Shown: one piece after another, positions 46,198 through 55,488 of the stretch
Layout of the letters: each line of letters starts with the position of its first letter
Numbering within the stretch: position 1 is the stretch's first letter
Assembly (NCBI RefSeq): GCF_002304005.1
Contig: NZ_MRCQ01000011.1
Span: 1-64,000 of the forward strand
Reading direction: 5' to 3'
Length of the DNA stretch: 64,000 nt
DNA from: Flavobacterium sp. ACN6
GTDB lineage: Bacteria; Bacteroidota; Bacteroidia; Flavobacteriales; Flavobacteriaceae
The notes under the pieces: generated by a model
Database searches by the model: none
Seen by the model: only the letters and a program-made list of their open reading frames with translations
Told to the model about the DNA's origin: nothing
Made by a program: the position numbers and the translations under genes

Positions 46198-46671
46198 TTA
46201 ATTTTTCTCAATGATCACATCAAATCCGCCGTCTTTGTCGAATTGGATGTCATAAAACTTCTTGTCTTTTTCTACTCCAACTTCATACGTTGTAATATTC
46301 TTATCATTAACTACAACCGCAATTTCTCGAATTGCTTTTGCACCATAATTTTTCTTTAAATAAGCTTGTGCTTTTGGCGGCAGCTGACTTAGCGGAATCT
46401 GCAATTCATACGCTTTCATAATCCCTAAATTATCGTAAATAGCCAGCGCTTTTGTGGTGTTATTTACGTTATATCTGGCTTCATAACGAATCTCATCATT
46501 ATCATCTCCAACATATTCTTCAGACCAAACAGGTACTTTGCCAGGATATTCTTTTTCAAAAGCAAGTTTCACCTTTTCTGGCGGTGTCACTTCTTTTTTC
46601 ATATTCGTTCCTTCTTGTGCAATTAAAAAACTGCTGCATAAAAAAGTAAAAATCAAAAACACGTTTTTCAT
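46198..46671 (-). CDS. Small exported PepSY-like protein
   Basis: The 157-residue protein has a signal peptide (FTFLCSSFLIAQ) and two repeated halves typical of the PepSY-like/BLIP-fold family: VKLAFEKEYPGKVPVWSEEY with RYEARYN, then LPPKAQAYLKKNYGAKAIREIAVV with YEVGVEKDKKFYDIQFDKDG. Such proteins are periplasmic and of unknown role, often next to two-component systems. Here a LytS/LytR-type pair lies upstream in the same orientation. Confidence 0.78.
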   Translation of the reverse strand: MKNVFLIFTFLCSSFLIAQEGTNMKKEVTPPEKVKLAFEKEYPGKVPVWSEEYVGDDNDEIRYEARYNVNNTTKALAIYDNLGIMKAYELQIPLSQLPPKAQAYLKKNYGAKAIREIAVVVNDKNITTYEVGVEKDKKFYDIQFDKDGGFDVIIEKN

Positions 46672-46803
46672 GGCTTCATTTTTAAATTAAACTTTAAATA
46701 ACGTATTAAAAGTACTACTTTATAATGAAGAAAAAATGAACCTCACAATATTTTTTATGAACATATAATTTATTTTGAATTAAGCACTTAACTAAAAAGT
46801 AAA

Positions 46804-47511
46804 TTACAACTCCAGCTTTTTTAGTCGGTCTGTTAATTCTCTTTTGTAAGTAATTCCAATTGGGATTCTTTCGTTTTTAATTACAATAAAATCTTTCTCA
46901 GTTGTATCAATTTTATCGAGTGCCACGATATAGGATTTGTGAACGCGCATGAAACTCTTTTCTGGCAGGCATTTCTCGAATTCCGTTGTCGTAATCGAAG
47001 CCAGATAAGTTCTTTTAATCGTGTGCAGTTTTACATAGTTTCCAAAACTCTGCGCAAATAAAAGCTGATCCAATTCTATATTCATCAAATAGCCGTCGAC
47101 TTTTACATTAACGGAATTAACCGTTTCTTCTTCTGCCTTTTGTTTTACATTTTCTGTCGCAAAAAAACGATCAATTGCTTTTAAAAATCTTGGAAAATAA
47201 ATGGGCTTCAATAAATAATCAATCACACCGTAATCATAACTTTCCAAAGCAAATTCAGAATATGCCGTTGTCAAAATAGTTTTCGGATGCGATGGAAGAA
47301 TTTTCAGCAGTTCCATTCCAGAAATCTCGGGCATATTGATATCGAGAAACATTAAATCAACAGAATTTTCTCTGAGATAATTCATTGTTTCAATGCCATT
47401 ATAACCTTGAAAAACCAATTCTAACTGCGGATTCTGTTTGATATAATTAGCCAAAACATAATGCGCAGCGGGTTCGTCATCTACAATAATGCATTTTTTT
47501 GTTTCTCTCAT
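46804..47511 (-). CDS. LytTR-type response regulator
   Basis: The 235-residue protein has a receiver with CIIVDDEP near residue 8, the phosphoacceptor in LMFLDINMP near residue 55 and a Lys in YLLKPIYF near residue 102. The C-terminal LytTR DNA-binding domain contains LLFAQSFGNYVKLHT and FMRVHKSYIVALDKI. The gene overlaps the end of the histidine kinase gene by 4 bp, so they are coupled. The adjacent divergent efflux operon and the downstream PepSY-like gene are possible targets (inference). Confidence 0.93.
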   Translation of the reverse strand: MRETKKCIIVDDEPAAHYVLANYIKQNPQLELVFQGYNGIETMNYLRENSVDLMFLDINMPEISGMELLKILPSHPKTILTTAYSEFALESYDYGVIDYLLKPIYFPRFLKAIDRFFATENVKQKAEEETVNSVNVKVDGYLMNIELDQLLFAQSFGNYVKLHTIKRTYLASITTTEFEKCLPEKSFMRVHKSYIVALDKIDTTEKDFIVIKNERIPIGITYKRELTDRLKKLEL

Positions 47512-48545
47512 CCTACAAACTTTTTAAGCTGTATTTCTAAATCAACAGTATAAATCTGTTTATCGTCCTGAATATCTAATTTATAGTCTTTTCCATAAAT
47601 TAAATTCAAACGCTCAATCGTATTTTTCAAACCGATTTTAGTCGAAATCACATCTGTTTTCTTCGGAATTGAATTTGTAACATGAAGGTTTAACAAACCT
47701 TTTTCAACACTAATGGTAATATTTACAAAACACTTTTCAATAGCGCAAGTTCCATGTTTAAAAGCATTTTCTATAAATGCAATTAAGAGCATTGGCGAAA
47801 TTTTATACGCATTTTCGTTATCAACATTAGAATCAAATGTAATATCACAGCGATAGCCAACGCGCTCTTTTTCAAGCTGTACGTAACTGTTTATAAATTC
47901 CAGTTCATCTTCTAAAGAAACACATTGTTTGCTGTTACTTTCAAGCTGGTAACGCATTAACTGCGAAACTTTCATAATTAAATCCGGCGTTCTGTCTGGA
48001 AACTGAAGACTTATTCCGTAAAGTGTATTAAAAGTATTGAATAAAAAATGCGGGTTCAATTGTCCTTTTAAAGAATTCAACTGCATTTGATTGAACAATA
48101 ATGCAGCATCGGTTTGTTTTCTGTGAATGCGATAAAATTTAAATACGATTATTGGACTTAAAATACAAACCAAAGTTCCTAAAACACTCGCCAATTGGTA
48201 CGCATAACTTCTTTGATGTGAGTTTTGATACAAATGACATTTTGCAAACATATCCAGCATTGTAATTTCATACAAAATGACGGAAAACACAAAAACTCCA
48301 AATAATGTCAAAATTATATACGTAAAAGGTTTGTTTGCTTTGAATAAAATAGGAAGGAGAAAAAAGCGGTTAAATTGGGCATGCATGTATAAAATGCAAT
48401 AGAAAAATACACCCATTAAAATAGAAATGAAGGAACTAAATAACATCCAATCATTTTTTAAGGTATAAATTGTAAATGAAAAAAGGACAACAGCAACTTC
48501 CTGCCACCATTTGTTATCCAGTATGTTATCAATTTTTTTGTTCAT
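47508..48545 (-). CDS. LytS-type sensor histidine kinase
   Basis: The 345-residue protein has four hydrophobic segments in the first ~150 residues. The His_kinase domain follows, with the phosphoacceptor in LNPHFLFNTFNTLYG near residue 170, and a HATPase region beginning SPMLLIAFIENAFKHGT near residue 260. No extracytoplasmic sensor domain is evident, so the signal is probably membrane-associated. It pairs with the LytTR regulator through a 4-bp overlap and is divergent from the TolC-RND-MFP operon. Confidence 0.93.
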   Translation of the reverse strand: MNKKIDNILDNKWWQEVAVVLFSFTIYTLKNDWMLFSSFISILMGVFFYCILYMHAQFNRFFLLPILFKANKPFTYIILTLFGVFVFSVILYEITMLDMFAKCHLYQNSHQRSYAYQLASVLGTLVCILSPIIVFKFYRIHRKQTDAALLFNQMQLNSLKGQLNPHFLFNTFNTLYGISLQFPDRTPDLIMKVSQLMRYQLESNSKQCVSLEDELEFINSYVQLEKERVGYRCDITFDSNVDNENAYKISPMLLIAFIENAFKHGTCAIEKCFVNITISVEKGLLNLHVTNSIPKKTDVISTKIGLKNTIERLNLIYGKDYKLDIQDDKQIYTVDLEIQLKKFVG

Positions 48546-48675
48546 TCTTAATTTTGAAATAGTTTACAAAGTACGAACAAAAATTTAATTTTTATTTCTT
48601 TAAAATGACAAATTCAATTCGTCATTTACTAGTGCAGTACATCACTTAACCTGACTTTTATCAACGTAAGAGAAA

Positions 48676-48683
48676 TAAATTTG
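48676..48683 (+). promoter_or_regulatory. -7 element of the tolC-RND operon
   Basis: TAAATTTG matches TAnnTTTG exactly and overlaps a TTG at 48681 that would otherwise open the tolC frame. I saw no clear TTTG at the right upstream distance. Confidence 0.6.
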
Positions 48684-48719
48684 TTTCATCAAAAACTATT
48701 TATATCACACCTTGAGTTT

Positions 48720-50105
48720 ATGTATTTCAAAAAAATTACCTTATTATTTTTCTTGATTTTTGCCTCAGCTGGTTATTCTCAAACCCTTTCTTTAAAAGAA
48801 GCAGTAAAAACGGGGCTTGAAAACTACGGTTCCATCCGAGCAAAAAACAATTACACCAATGCATCAAAAGAGACTCTAAAACAATCTCGCCGTGATTATC
48901 TGCCTAACTTAAATTTGTCGGCGCAGCAAGATTACGGAACTGTAAACGGCCAAAACGGACCGCTTTATGGTTTTGGCGGACTTGGCGTTGCTTCATCAGG
49001 ACTTCCGTTACCTGAACAAAACTGGAACTCAGCATTTGGTGCTCTTTATCTGGTCAATATGAACTGGGATTTTTTCACTTTTGGAAAAATTAAAGAGAAA
49101 ATCAATTTATCTAAAATTGATGTTCAAGCCAAAGAAAATGATTTGAAGCAGGAAATGTTCCAACAGGAAATCAAAATTTCTGCGGCTTATCTTAATTTAC
49201 TGGCAAGCCAGCGATTGTTGATTTCACAGCAAAAAAACCTTAGCCGTGCAGAAGTTTTCAAAAAGACAGCCGCTGCAAGAGTTAAAAACGGATTATTGGC
49301 CGGAGTCGATTCTACATTGGCAACTGCCGAAGTTTCAAAAGCTAAAATCGCTTTAAACCTGGCTCGAAACTTCGTTAAAGAACAAAACAACAAATTAGTC
49401 GATTTAATGGGTGTTCTTCCTCAGGATTTTGTTACTGATACGCTTTTCGTTACTCAGATTCCAAAAGAATTAATTAAAGAAAATGCGGCAACAGACAGTT
49501 TGCATCCGTTATTGCAATTGTACAAAACGAGAATTGATTACAGCAATCAGCAGGTTAAATTGTTCCAGCGTTTCTATTATCCAACCATGAGTGCTTTTGG
49601 TGTTTTACAAACCAGAGCTTCGGGATTTGATTCCTCTTATGCAACAGATCAAACTGCTTTTAACCGAAATTATTGGGACGGCGTAAATCCAGATCGTACC
49701 AACTATTTAATTGGGGTTGGAATTACATGGAATTTAACGACGCCTTTTAGAGCAAACAAACAAGTAACGGCTCAGAAATTTGTTTCTCAGGCTTTGCAGG
49801 AAGAATACAATCAGGCCGATAGAGAACTGAAATCACAATTGAATTTTGCTGAAGATAAGATCAGAATTACTTTAGAAAATTACGCAGAAGCGCCAATTCA
49901 GGTTGATGCGGCAAAACGAGCTTATTTGCAAAAATCGACTTTATACAAAAATGGTTTGACTGATTTAACCGATTTGACACAAACCATGTACGTTTTAAAC
50001 CGTGCCGAAATTGATCGTGATATTGTCAACAATAATGTATGGCAGTCGTATTTGCTAAAAGTCGCTGCAACAGGCAATTTTGACTTATTTATAAATGAAT
50101 TTTAA
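48720..50105 (+). CDS. TolC-family outer-membrane efflux protein
   Basis: From the ATG at 48720 the protein has 461 residues with a signal peptide (ITLLFFLIFASAGYSQ). Long alpha-helical hairpins repeat in two halves, each starting with an LSLKEAVKTGLENYGSI-type segment. The C-terminal half has LPQDFVTDT and a coiled region to the end. It forms the outer-membrane duct for the RND pump encoded next. It is 10 bp ahead of the RND gene. Confidence 0.92.
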   Translation: MYFKKITLLFFLIFASAGYSQTLSLKEAVKTGLENYGSIRAKNNYTNASKETLKQSRRDYLPNLNLSAQQDYGTVNGQNGPLYGFGGLGVASSGLPLPEQNWNSAFGALYLVNMNWDFFTFGKIKEKINLSKIDVQAKENDLKQEMFQQEIKISAAYLNLLASQRLLISQQKNLSRAEVFKKTAAARVKNGLLAGVDSTLATAEVSKAKIALNLARNFVKEQNNKLVDLMGVLPQDFVTDTLFVTQIPKELIKENAATDSLHPLLQLYKTRIDYSNQQVKLFQRFYYPTMSAFGVLQTRASGFDSSYATDQTAFNRNYWDGVNPDRTNYLIGVGITWNLTTPFRANKQVTAQKFVSQALQEEYNQADRELKSQLNFAEDKIRITLENYAEAPIQVDAAKRAYLQKSTLYKNGLTDLTDLTQTMYVLNRAEIDRDIVNNNVWQSYLLKVAATGNFDLFINEF

Positions 50106-50115
50106 TTAGATCCAA

Positions 50116-53100
50116 ATGAATTTAATACGTTTTGCACTCCGCAAACCCATCTCCATATTAGTATTGGTTGCGGGTCTATTTTTCTTCGGAATTGGTGCCA
50201 TCAAAGACATTAAGGTAGATATTTTACCAAAAATGAATTTGCCGGTTATCTATATTGCGCATCCTTTTGGAGGTTACACGCCAGACCAGATGGAAGCTTA
50301 TTTTGCTAAGACTTACGTCAATATTCTGCCTTTTGCCAACGGTGTAAAATCGGTAGAAACCAAAAATATTCAGGGGTTAATGATCATGAAATTAACCTAT
50401 TATGAAAACACTAATATGGCGCAGGCTGCAGCCGAATTAAGTTCGCTATCGAACAGGATTCAGGCGGCATTTCCTCCGGGAACACAGCCTCCGTTTATCA
50501 TTCGCTTTGATGCTTCATCTCTGCCAATTGGTCAATTGGTTTTGAGCAGTAAAATACGTTCAAACAACGAATTACAGGATTTAGCCAACGTTTATGTTCG
50601 TGCTTCGTTTACTTCGATTCCTGGATTGCTTTCTCCTGCACCCTTCGGCGGAAGCCCAAGAACAATCGAGGTTAACGTAGATCCAGATTTATTGCGTTCG
50701 CACAATATGACGCCAGATCAAGTTGTAGAAGCTATACGTGTAAACAACCAGACGGCTCCGGGCGGAAACGTGAGAATGGGCGACAAAAATTATATTACCC
50801 CAACCAACAATACGATTAAAGAAGTTAAAGATTTTGAGAATATTCCGTTATTTAAAGGCGGTGTTCAAAACTTAAAATTAGGCGATGTTGCCAGCGTAAA
50901 AGATGGTGCCGATATTACAGCGGGTTATGCATTGGTAAACGGAAAACGTTCGGTTTATATTAGTATTGCAAAAGCGGGAGATGCTTCGACTTGGGATGTG
51001 GTTCAGAAATTAAAATCGGAACTGCCAAAAATTCAAAGTACTTTACCCGAAGATGTAAAATTATCGTATGAATTTGACCAGTCGGTTTATGTAATTAACT
51101 CGGTAAAAAGTTTAATTACCGAAGGAATTATTGGTGCGGTTTTAACCGGTTTAATGGTTTTATTATTCTTGGGAGACAGGCGTGCCGCGTTAATTGTAAT
51201 TTTAACGATTCCAATTTCGATTATTTCTGGTGTTTTATTCCTAAAATTATTCGGGCAAACCATCAACTTAATGTCTTTAAGCGGATTGGCTTTGGCTATC
51301 GGAATTTTGGTGGATGAAAGTACGGTAACGATCGAAAATATTCACCAGCATCTCGACATGGGAAAACCAAAAGCACTCGCCATTTGGGATGCCTGCCAGG
51401 AAATTGCCTTGCCAAAATTATTGATCTTACTTTGTATTTTGGCCGTATTTGCGCCGGCATTTACAATGGTTGGTATTCCGGGAGCGTTGTTTCTGCCTTT
51501 AGCTTTAGCAATTGGATTCTCGATGGTTATTTCGTTTTTACTTTCTCAGACTTTTGTGCCTGTAATGGCCAACTGGTTAATGAAAGCGCATCCAAAACAC
51601 GATCATGGTCCAGAAATTACAGATGACGAAGCCGAATTTAATGACAGCGGTATAACACCAGAATCTGAAAGAGAACTTATTACCCAGAAAAAAGGGTATG
51701 TCGAAAAAGACGATACCAACAACAACGGAAAAATAGGTGGTTTTGAGCGTTTCAAAATTCGCTTTATGAGAACTTTAGACCGCTTATTTGTTCATAAAAA
51801 ATTGACGAGTATCGTGTATCTGGTTTCTGCAACGGTTTTAGCAATTGTCTTACTTAGTTTTATTGGAAAAGATGTATTTCCAAAAACAAATTCAAGTCAG
51901 TTTCAACTGCGGCTTCGTGCTCCGGACGGAACGCGTTTGGAAAGAACAGAAGAACAAGCAGTAATTACTTTAAAGGAATTGAAAAAAATGGTTGGGCCGG
52001 AACATATAGGGATCACTTCTGTTTATGTGGGGCAGCACCCTTCTTTATTCTCCATTAACCCAATTTATTTATTCATGGCGGGTTCGCATGAAGCTGTTTT
52101 TCAGGTGAGTTTAAAAGATTACCATGCCGATATGGATGAATTTAAAGATGAGTTTAGAGCAAGGCTTAAAAAAGTCCTTCCAGACACTAAAGTTTCTTTT
52201 GAACCAATCGAATTGACAGACAAGGTTTTAAGCCAAGGTTCTCCTACTCCAATCGAAATTCGAATTGCAGGAAAAGACAAAAAACGAAATGAATTATATG
52301 CAAATCAAATTGTAGAGAAACTAAAAGCGATTTCGTATTTCAGAGATGTACAGATTGGACAGCCAATTCACTATCCAGCAATGAATATTGATATTGACAG
52401 AACACGAGCAGCAGAATTGGGAGTTGATATGAATGACATTTCGCGTTCTCTTGTCGCTTCGACCTCATCATCACGATATACCGATAAAAATATGTGGGTT
52501 GATGAAAGAGCGGGATTATCATACAACGTTCAGGTTCAAGTGCCATTGAATAAAATGAAAAGCAAAACCGATATAGGCGAAATTCCGTTATTGAAAAATT
52601 CAATTCGTCCTGTTTTGAGCGACGTAGCTAAAATTACACCCGGATTTGTAAGTGGTGAAAATGACAATTTAGGGGCCATGCCGTACATTACCGTTACTGC
52701 AAACATCAACCAAACCGATTTAGGTACGGCGACAAAAGATGTAGGCAAAACAATTAGTGCTTTGGGTGAATTACCACGTGGTTTGTTTATTACACCTATC
52801 GGACTAAGTACTGTACTGACGGAGACATTAAGCAGTTTACAATCAGGATTGTTGGTTGCGATTTTTGTAATCTTCTTAATGCTGGCCGCTAATTTCCAAT
52901 CGTTCAAAGTTTCACTGGTAATTTTAACGACCGTTCCAGCGGTAGTTTTAGGTGCATTGTTAATGCTGACTATTACAGGTTCAACACTAAATTTACAATC
53001 GTATATGGGAATCATTATGTCGGTTGGGGTTTCGATTGCCAACGCCGTTTTATTGGTTACGAATGCCGAACAGCTTCGAAAAATAAATGGCAATGCCTTA

Positions 53101-53403
53101 GAATCTGCGCGTGAAGCGGCGGCGTTACGTTTGCGTCCAATTATCATGACGTCTGTTGCGATGATTGCGGGAATGCTTCCAATGGCAATTGGACACGGCG
53201 AAGGAGGCGATCAGGTTTCTCCGTTAGGAAGAGCAGTTATTGGCGGCTTATTATTTTCTACTTTTGCCGTATTATTGATCCTGCCTCAGATATTTGCGTG
53301 GGCACAAGCTAAAACAACAACACAATCTGTTTCTTTAGATCCTGAAGACGAAGAAAGCATCCATTATATCTCATCAATAAGTAAGTCGAAAGTTGGAAAG
53401 TAA
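50116..53403 (+). CDS. RND-family efflux permease
   Basis: The 1095-residue protein begins MNLIRFALRKPISILVLVAGLFFFGIG and has the two-fold RND layout of 12 membrane helices and two large periplasmic loops. Motifs include FAKTYVNILPFANGVKSVET, the helix-4 region LSGLALAIGILVDESTVTIENI and the C-terminal EGGDQVSPLGRAVIGGL. A hydrophilic, acidic insert of about 50 residues (around 500-550) lies before the second half. The family exports drugs, detergents or metals using proton motive force. Substrate unknown; the sequence differs from AcrB-type HAE1 pumps such as the one at 62949. Confidence 0.93.
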   Translation: MNLIRFALRKPISILVLVAGLFFFGIGAIKDIKVDILPKMNLPVIYIAHPFGGYTPDQMEAYFAKTYVNILPFANGVKSVETKNIQGLMIMKLTYYENTNMAQAAAELSSLSNRIQAAFPPGTQPPFIIRFDASSLPIGQLVLSSKIRSNNELQDLANVYVRASFTSIPGLLSPAPFGGSPRTIEVNVDPDLLRSHNMTPDQVVEAIRVNNQTAPGGNVRMGDKNYITPTNNTIKEVKDFENIPLFKGGVQNLKLGDVASVKDGADITAGYALVNGKRSVYISIAKAGDASTWDVVQKLKSELPKIQSTLPEDVKLSYEFDQSVYVINSVKSLITEGIIGAVLTGLMVLLFLGDRRAALIVILTIPISIISGVLFLKLFGQTINLMSLSGLALAIGILVDESTVTIENIHQHLDMGKPKALAIWDACQEIALPKLLILLCILAVFAPAFTMVGIPGALFLPLALAIGFSMVISFLLSQTFVPVMANWLMKAHPKHDHGPEITDDEAEFNDSGITPESERELITQKKGYVEKDDTNNNGKIGGFERFKIRFMRTLDRLFVHKKLTSIVYLVSATVLAIVLLSFIGKDVFPKTNSSQFQLRLRAPDGTRLERTEEQAVITLKELKKMVGPEHIGITSVYVGQHPSLFSINPIYLFMAGSHEAVFQVSLKDYHADMDEFKDEFRARLKKVLPDTKVSFEPIELTDKVLSQGSPTPIEIRIAGKDKKRNELYANQIVEKLKAISYFRDVQIGQPIHYPAMNIDIDRTRAAELGVDMNDISRSLVASTSSSRYTDKNMWVDERAGLSYNVQVQVPLNKMKSKTDIGEIPLLKNSIRPVLSDVAKITPGFVSGENDNLGAMPYITVTANINQTDLGTATKDVGKTISALGELPRGLFITPIGLSTVLTETLSSLQSGLLVAIFVIFLMLAANFQSFKVSLVILTTVPAVVLGALLMLTITGSTLNLQSYMGIIMSVGVSIANAVLLVTNAEQLRKINGNALESAREAAALRLRPIIMTSVAMIAGMLPMAIGHGEGGDQVSPLGRAVIGGLLFSTFAVLLILPQIFAWAQAKTTTQSVSLDPEDEESIHYISSISKSKVGK

Positions 53404-53622
53404 CCTGTTGAGTGTAAATATTTTTTAACACATAGAAACAATAGATTTTAGTTTTAAATAAAAAAGGTTAAAGAAAAAACTAGTTTTCACACATAGCTAT
53501 GTGCATTAAAACAAGTGAAACGCCTTTACCCGTAAAGAAGAGCTATGATTCTATGTGTTAAATTAAATTTTAAACACTTTCACCCAAAAGCTAAAAACAT
53601 ATTCATTCTATAAAACCAAAAA
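53404..53622. repeat. Inverted-repeat element between RND and MFP genes
   Basis: Arms TAACACATAGAAACAATAG (53426-53444) and CTATGATTCTATGTGTTA (53543-53560) are inverted copies with a small indel. A further palindrome CACATAGCTATGTG sits inside at 53492-53505. It lies in the middle of an otherwise tight efflux operon. No ORF. Confidence 0.8.
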
Positions 53623-54708
53623 ATGAAAAATAACATTATAAAATCTACAGCGATACTATTTACAGCTTTAGTTGTACTAAGCTGCGAAAAGAAAAAAGAA
53701 GAAACGGTTACACCAGAAATTGAACCTAAAGTAGAAACCTTTCTTTTAGCAAAAGAAAAACTAACAACAGAATTGCGTTTACCAGCTGAATTAACAGGTT
53801 TTCAACAAGTTGATTTGTATGCAAAAGTGAGCAGTTTCGTAAAGCTCTTAAAAGTTGATATTGGTACGAAAGTAAAAAAAGGACAACTTTTAATTGTGTT
53901 GGAAGCACCAGAAATCAGTTCGCAATTGGCTGCAGCCGAATCGAGATTAAAATCGATGGAAGCCATTTACGCCACCAGCAAAAGCACGTACAACCGTTTG
54001 TATGAAACAAGCAAAGTTGAAGGAACAATTTCTAAAAATGATTTAGAAATGGCAAGCGGTAAAAAGAACTCCGATTATGCACAATACCAAGCGGCCGTTG
54101 CGGCACACAAAGAAGTGGGCATTATGAGAGGTTATCTAGAAATCCGTGCTCCTTTTGACGGCGTTGTAGCGGCTAGAAATGTGAATTTGGGAACGTATGT
54201 TGGTCCAGCCGGAAAAGGATCTGATTTACCATTATTGACGATTCAGCAGCAGGATAAACTGCGTTTGGCGGTTTCCATTCCAGAATTGTATACGGGATAT
54301 TTACACCAAGGCGACGAAATGAGTTTTAATGTAAAATCGTTACCCGAAACTTTTAAAGCTAAAATTACCAGAATGTCTGGCGCCTTAGATTTAAAATTAC
54401 GTTCTGAGCGTGTTGAAATGGATGTTTTAAACACCAAAAAAGATCTTTTACCAGGAATGGTTGCCGAAGTTTTGTTACCGCTTAACGCGAAAGACAGTAC
54501 GTTCGTCATTCCTAAATCGGCTTTGGTGAATTCTGCAGAAGGATTGTTTGTAATTAAAGTCGTGAATCATAAAGCAACTAGAGTTGATGTAAAAAAAGGA
54601 AGAGAAATCGACGATAAAATAGAAATTTTCGGCGATTTGAACCCTCAAGATAAACTGGTAAAAATTGCCAGCGAAGAAACTAAGGAAGGCGATGTAATAA
54701 ACGAATAA
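53623..54708 (+). CDS. Periplasmic adaptor (MFP) of the RND pump, lipoprotein
   Basis: The 361-residue protein has a lipoprotein signal (ALVVLSCEKKK). HlyD-type architecture follows: a lipoyl half near residues 55-95 with AKVSSFVKLLKVDIGTKVKKGQLLIVLEAPE, a coiled hairpin (about 100-160), the second lipoyl half at GYLEIRAPFDGVVAARNVNLG near residue 165, and beta-barrel and membrane-proximal domains. It links the RND permease and TolC protein encoded upstream. It is the last gene of the operon. Confidence 0.93.
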   Translation: MKNNIIKSTAILFTALVVLSCEKKKEETVTPEIEPKVETFLLAKEKLTTELRLPAELTGFQQVDLYAKVSSFVKLLKVDIGTKVKKGQLLIVLEAPEISSQLAAAESRLKSMEAIYATSKSTYNRLYETSKVEGTISKNDLEMASGKKNSDYAQYQAAVAAHKEVGIMRGYLEIRAPFDGVVAARNVNLGTYVGPAGKGSDLPLLTIQQQDKLRLAVSIPELYTGYLHQGDEMSFNVKSLPETFKAKITRMSGALDLKLRSERVEMDVLNTKKDLLPGMVAEVLLPLNAKDSTFVIPKSALVNSAEGLFVIKVVNHKATRVDVKKGREIDDKIEIFGDLNPQDKLVKIASEETKEGDVINE

Positions 54709-54710
54709 CC

Positions 54711-54827
54711 TGCGTTTAGTCTTCATTTTAGTGATTACCAAAAACTGTACGCATTCTTAGGAATGCAAATTTTTAAATTTGCCTAAAAGGGCAGTTCTTC
54801 TTTAATTGGAGGGACTGTCCTTTTTTT
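54711..54827. repeat. Direct repeat copy A flanking a small gene
   Basis: This ~117-bp block matches copy B at 55184-55301 almost base for base. Both include GCATTCTTAGGAATGC-type palindromes and end in a hairpin-plus-T7 terminator (the pairing GGGCAGT/ACTGTCC). Copy A lies directly behind the MFP gene and probably ends the efflux transcript. The gene at 54864-55163 sits between the copies. Confidence 0.9.
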
Positions 54828-54863
54828 AGAAGCTAAAATAACTCTTCAAATATTTGCGACGAA

Positions 54864-55163
54864 TTACTCCAATTGTTTTGGCCAACCAAGTTTGTTTATT
54901 TGCTCAACAAATTCTTCTGCTTCTTTATTTGTTTCAACTACAAAGTCATATAATGAAAAATCAATTGATGGTTCTTTGGTTATTGCACCAAACTTAATTT
55001 CATGGTCTGTAATTTCAATTGATAATTTATGTTTACAATCCTCAGAAAAACAGTCTATCTCAAAAAAAATTAAAAATTCATTAAATTCTTCATAGTATGT
55101 TATTCTTGATTGATAAACATCATTTAAATAATTTTTAAAACTTTCCTTATTGATTTTTTTCAT
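54864..55163 (-). CDS. Small hypothetical protein bracketed by direct repeats
   Basis: From the ATG at 55163 the protein has 99 residues (MKKINKESFKNYLND) and ends GWPKQLE. It is rich in aromatic and acidic residues (TYYEEFNEFLIFFEIDCFSEDC), with no signal or membrane segment. I do not recognise the family; size and composition are like small cytosolic immunity-type or accessory proteins, which is only an impression. The frame can be extended to a TTG at 55181, which is close to copy B. It is opposite in direction to the efflux operon. Confidence 0.65.
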   Translation of the reverse strand: MKKINKESFKNYLNDVYQSRITYYEEFNEFLIFFEIDCFSEDCKHKLSIEITDHEIKFGAITKEPSIDFSLYDFVVETNKEAEEFVEQINKLGWPKQLE

Positions 55164-55183
55164 GTTACTAAAATAATACAATC

Positions 55184-55301
55184 TGTGTTTTAGTCTTCAA
55201 TTTAGTGATTACCAAAAACTGTACGCATTCTTAGGAATGCAAATTTAAAAATTTGCCTAAAAGGGCAGTTCTTCTTTAATTGGAAGGACTGTCCTTTTTT
55301 T
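55184..55301. repeat. Direct repeat copy B
   Basis: Second copy of the block at 54711-54827, with only a handful of substitutions. It ends in the same T7-tailed hairpin and a TTG at 55300 lies in that T run. The copy separates the small minus-strand gene from the plus-strand membrane protein gene. Confidence 0.9.
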
Positions 55302-55488
55302 GTTTAATAAATTCAGGTATAAGTACGGGGTTATTTACATTGGTAAATTAATACTTTTGGTGAAAATGATTTTATTTATCAAGAAAAATAAAATCCGTTT
55401 ACAGTTTGCCGATAAAGTATTTATAACGATGATATCGGTATTATTGGTTCAAAAAGATATACTCCCAATAATTTATAAAAAATCATTT

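Noticed and set aside
48681..48719. TTG start for the TolC-family gene
   Set aside because: The TTG lies in the -7 element TAAATTTG; the ATG at 48720 begins the signal peptide.
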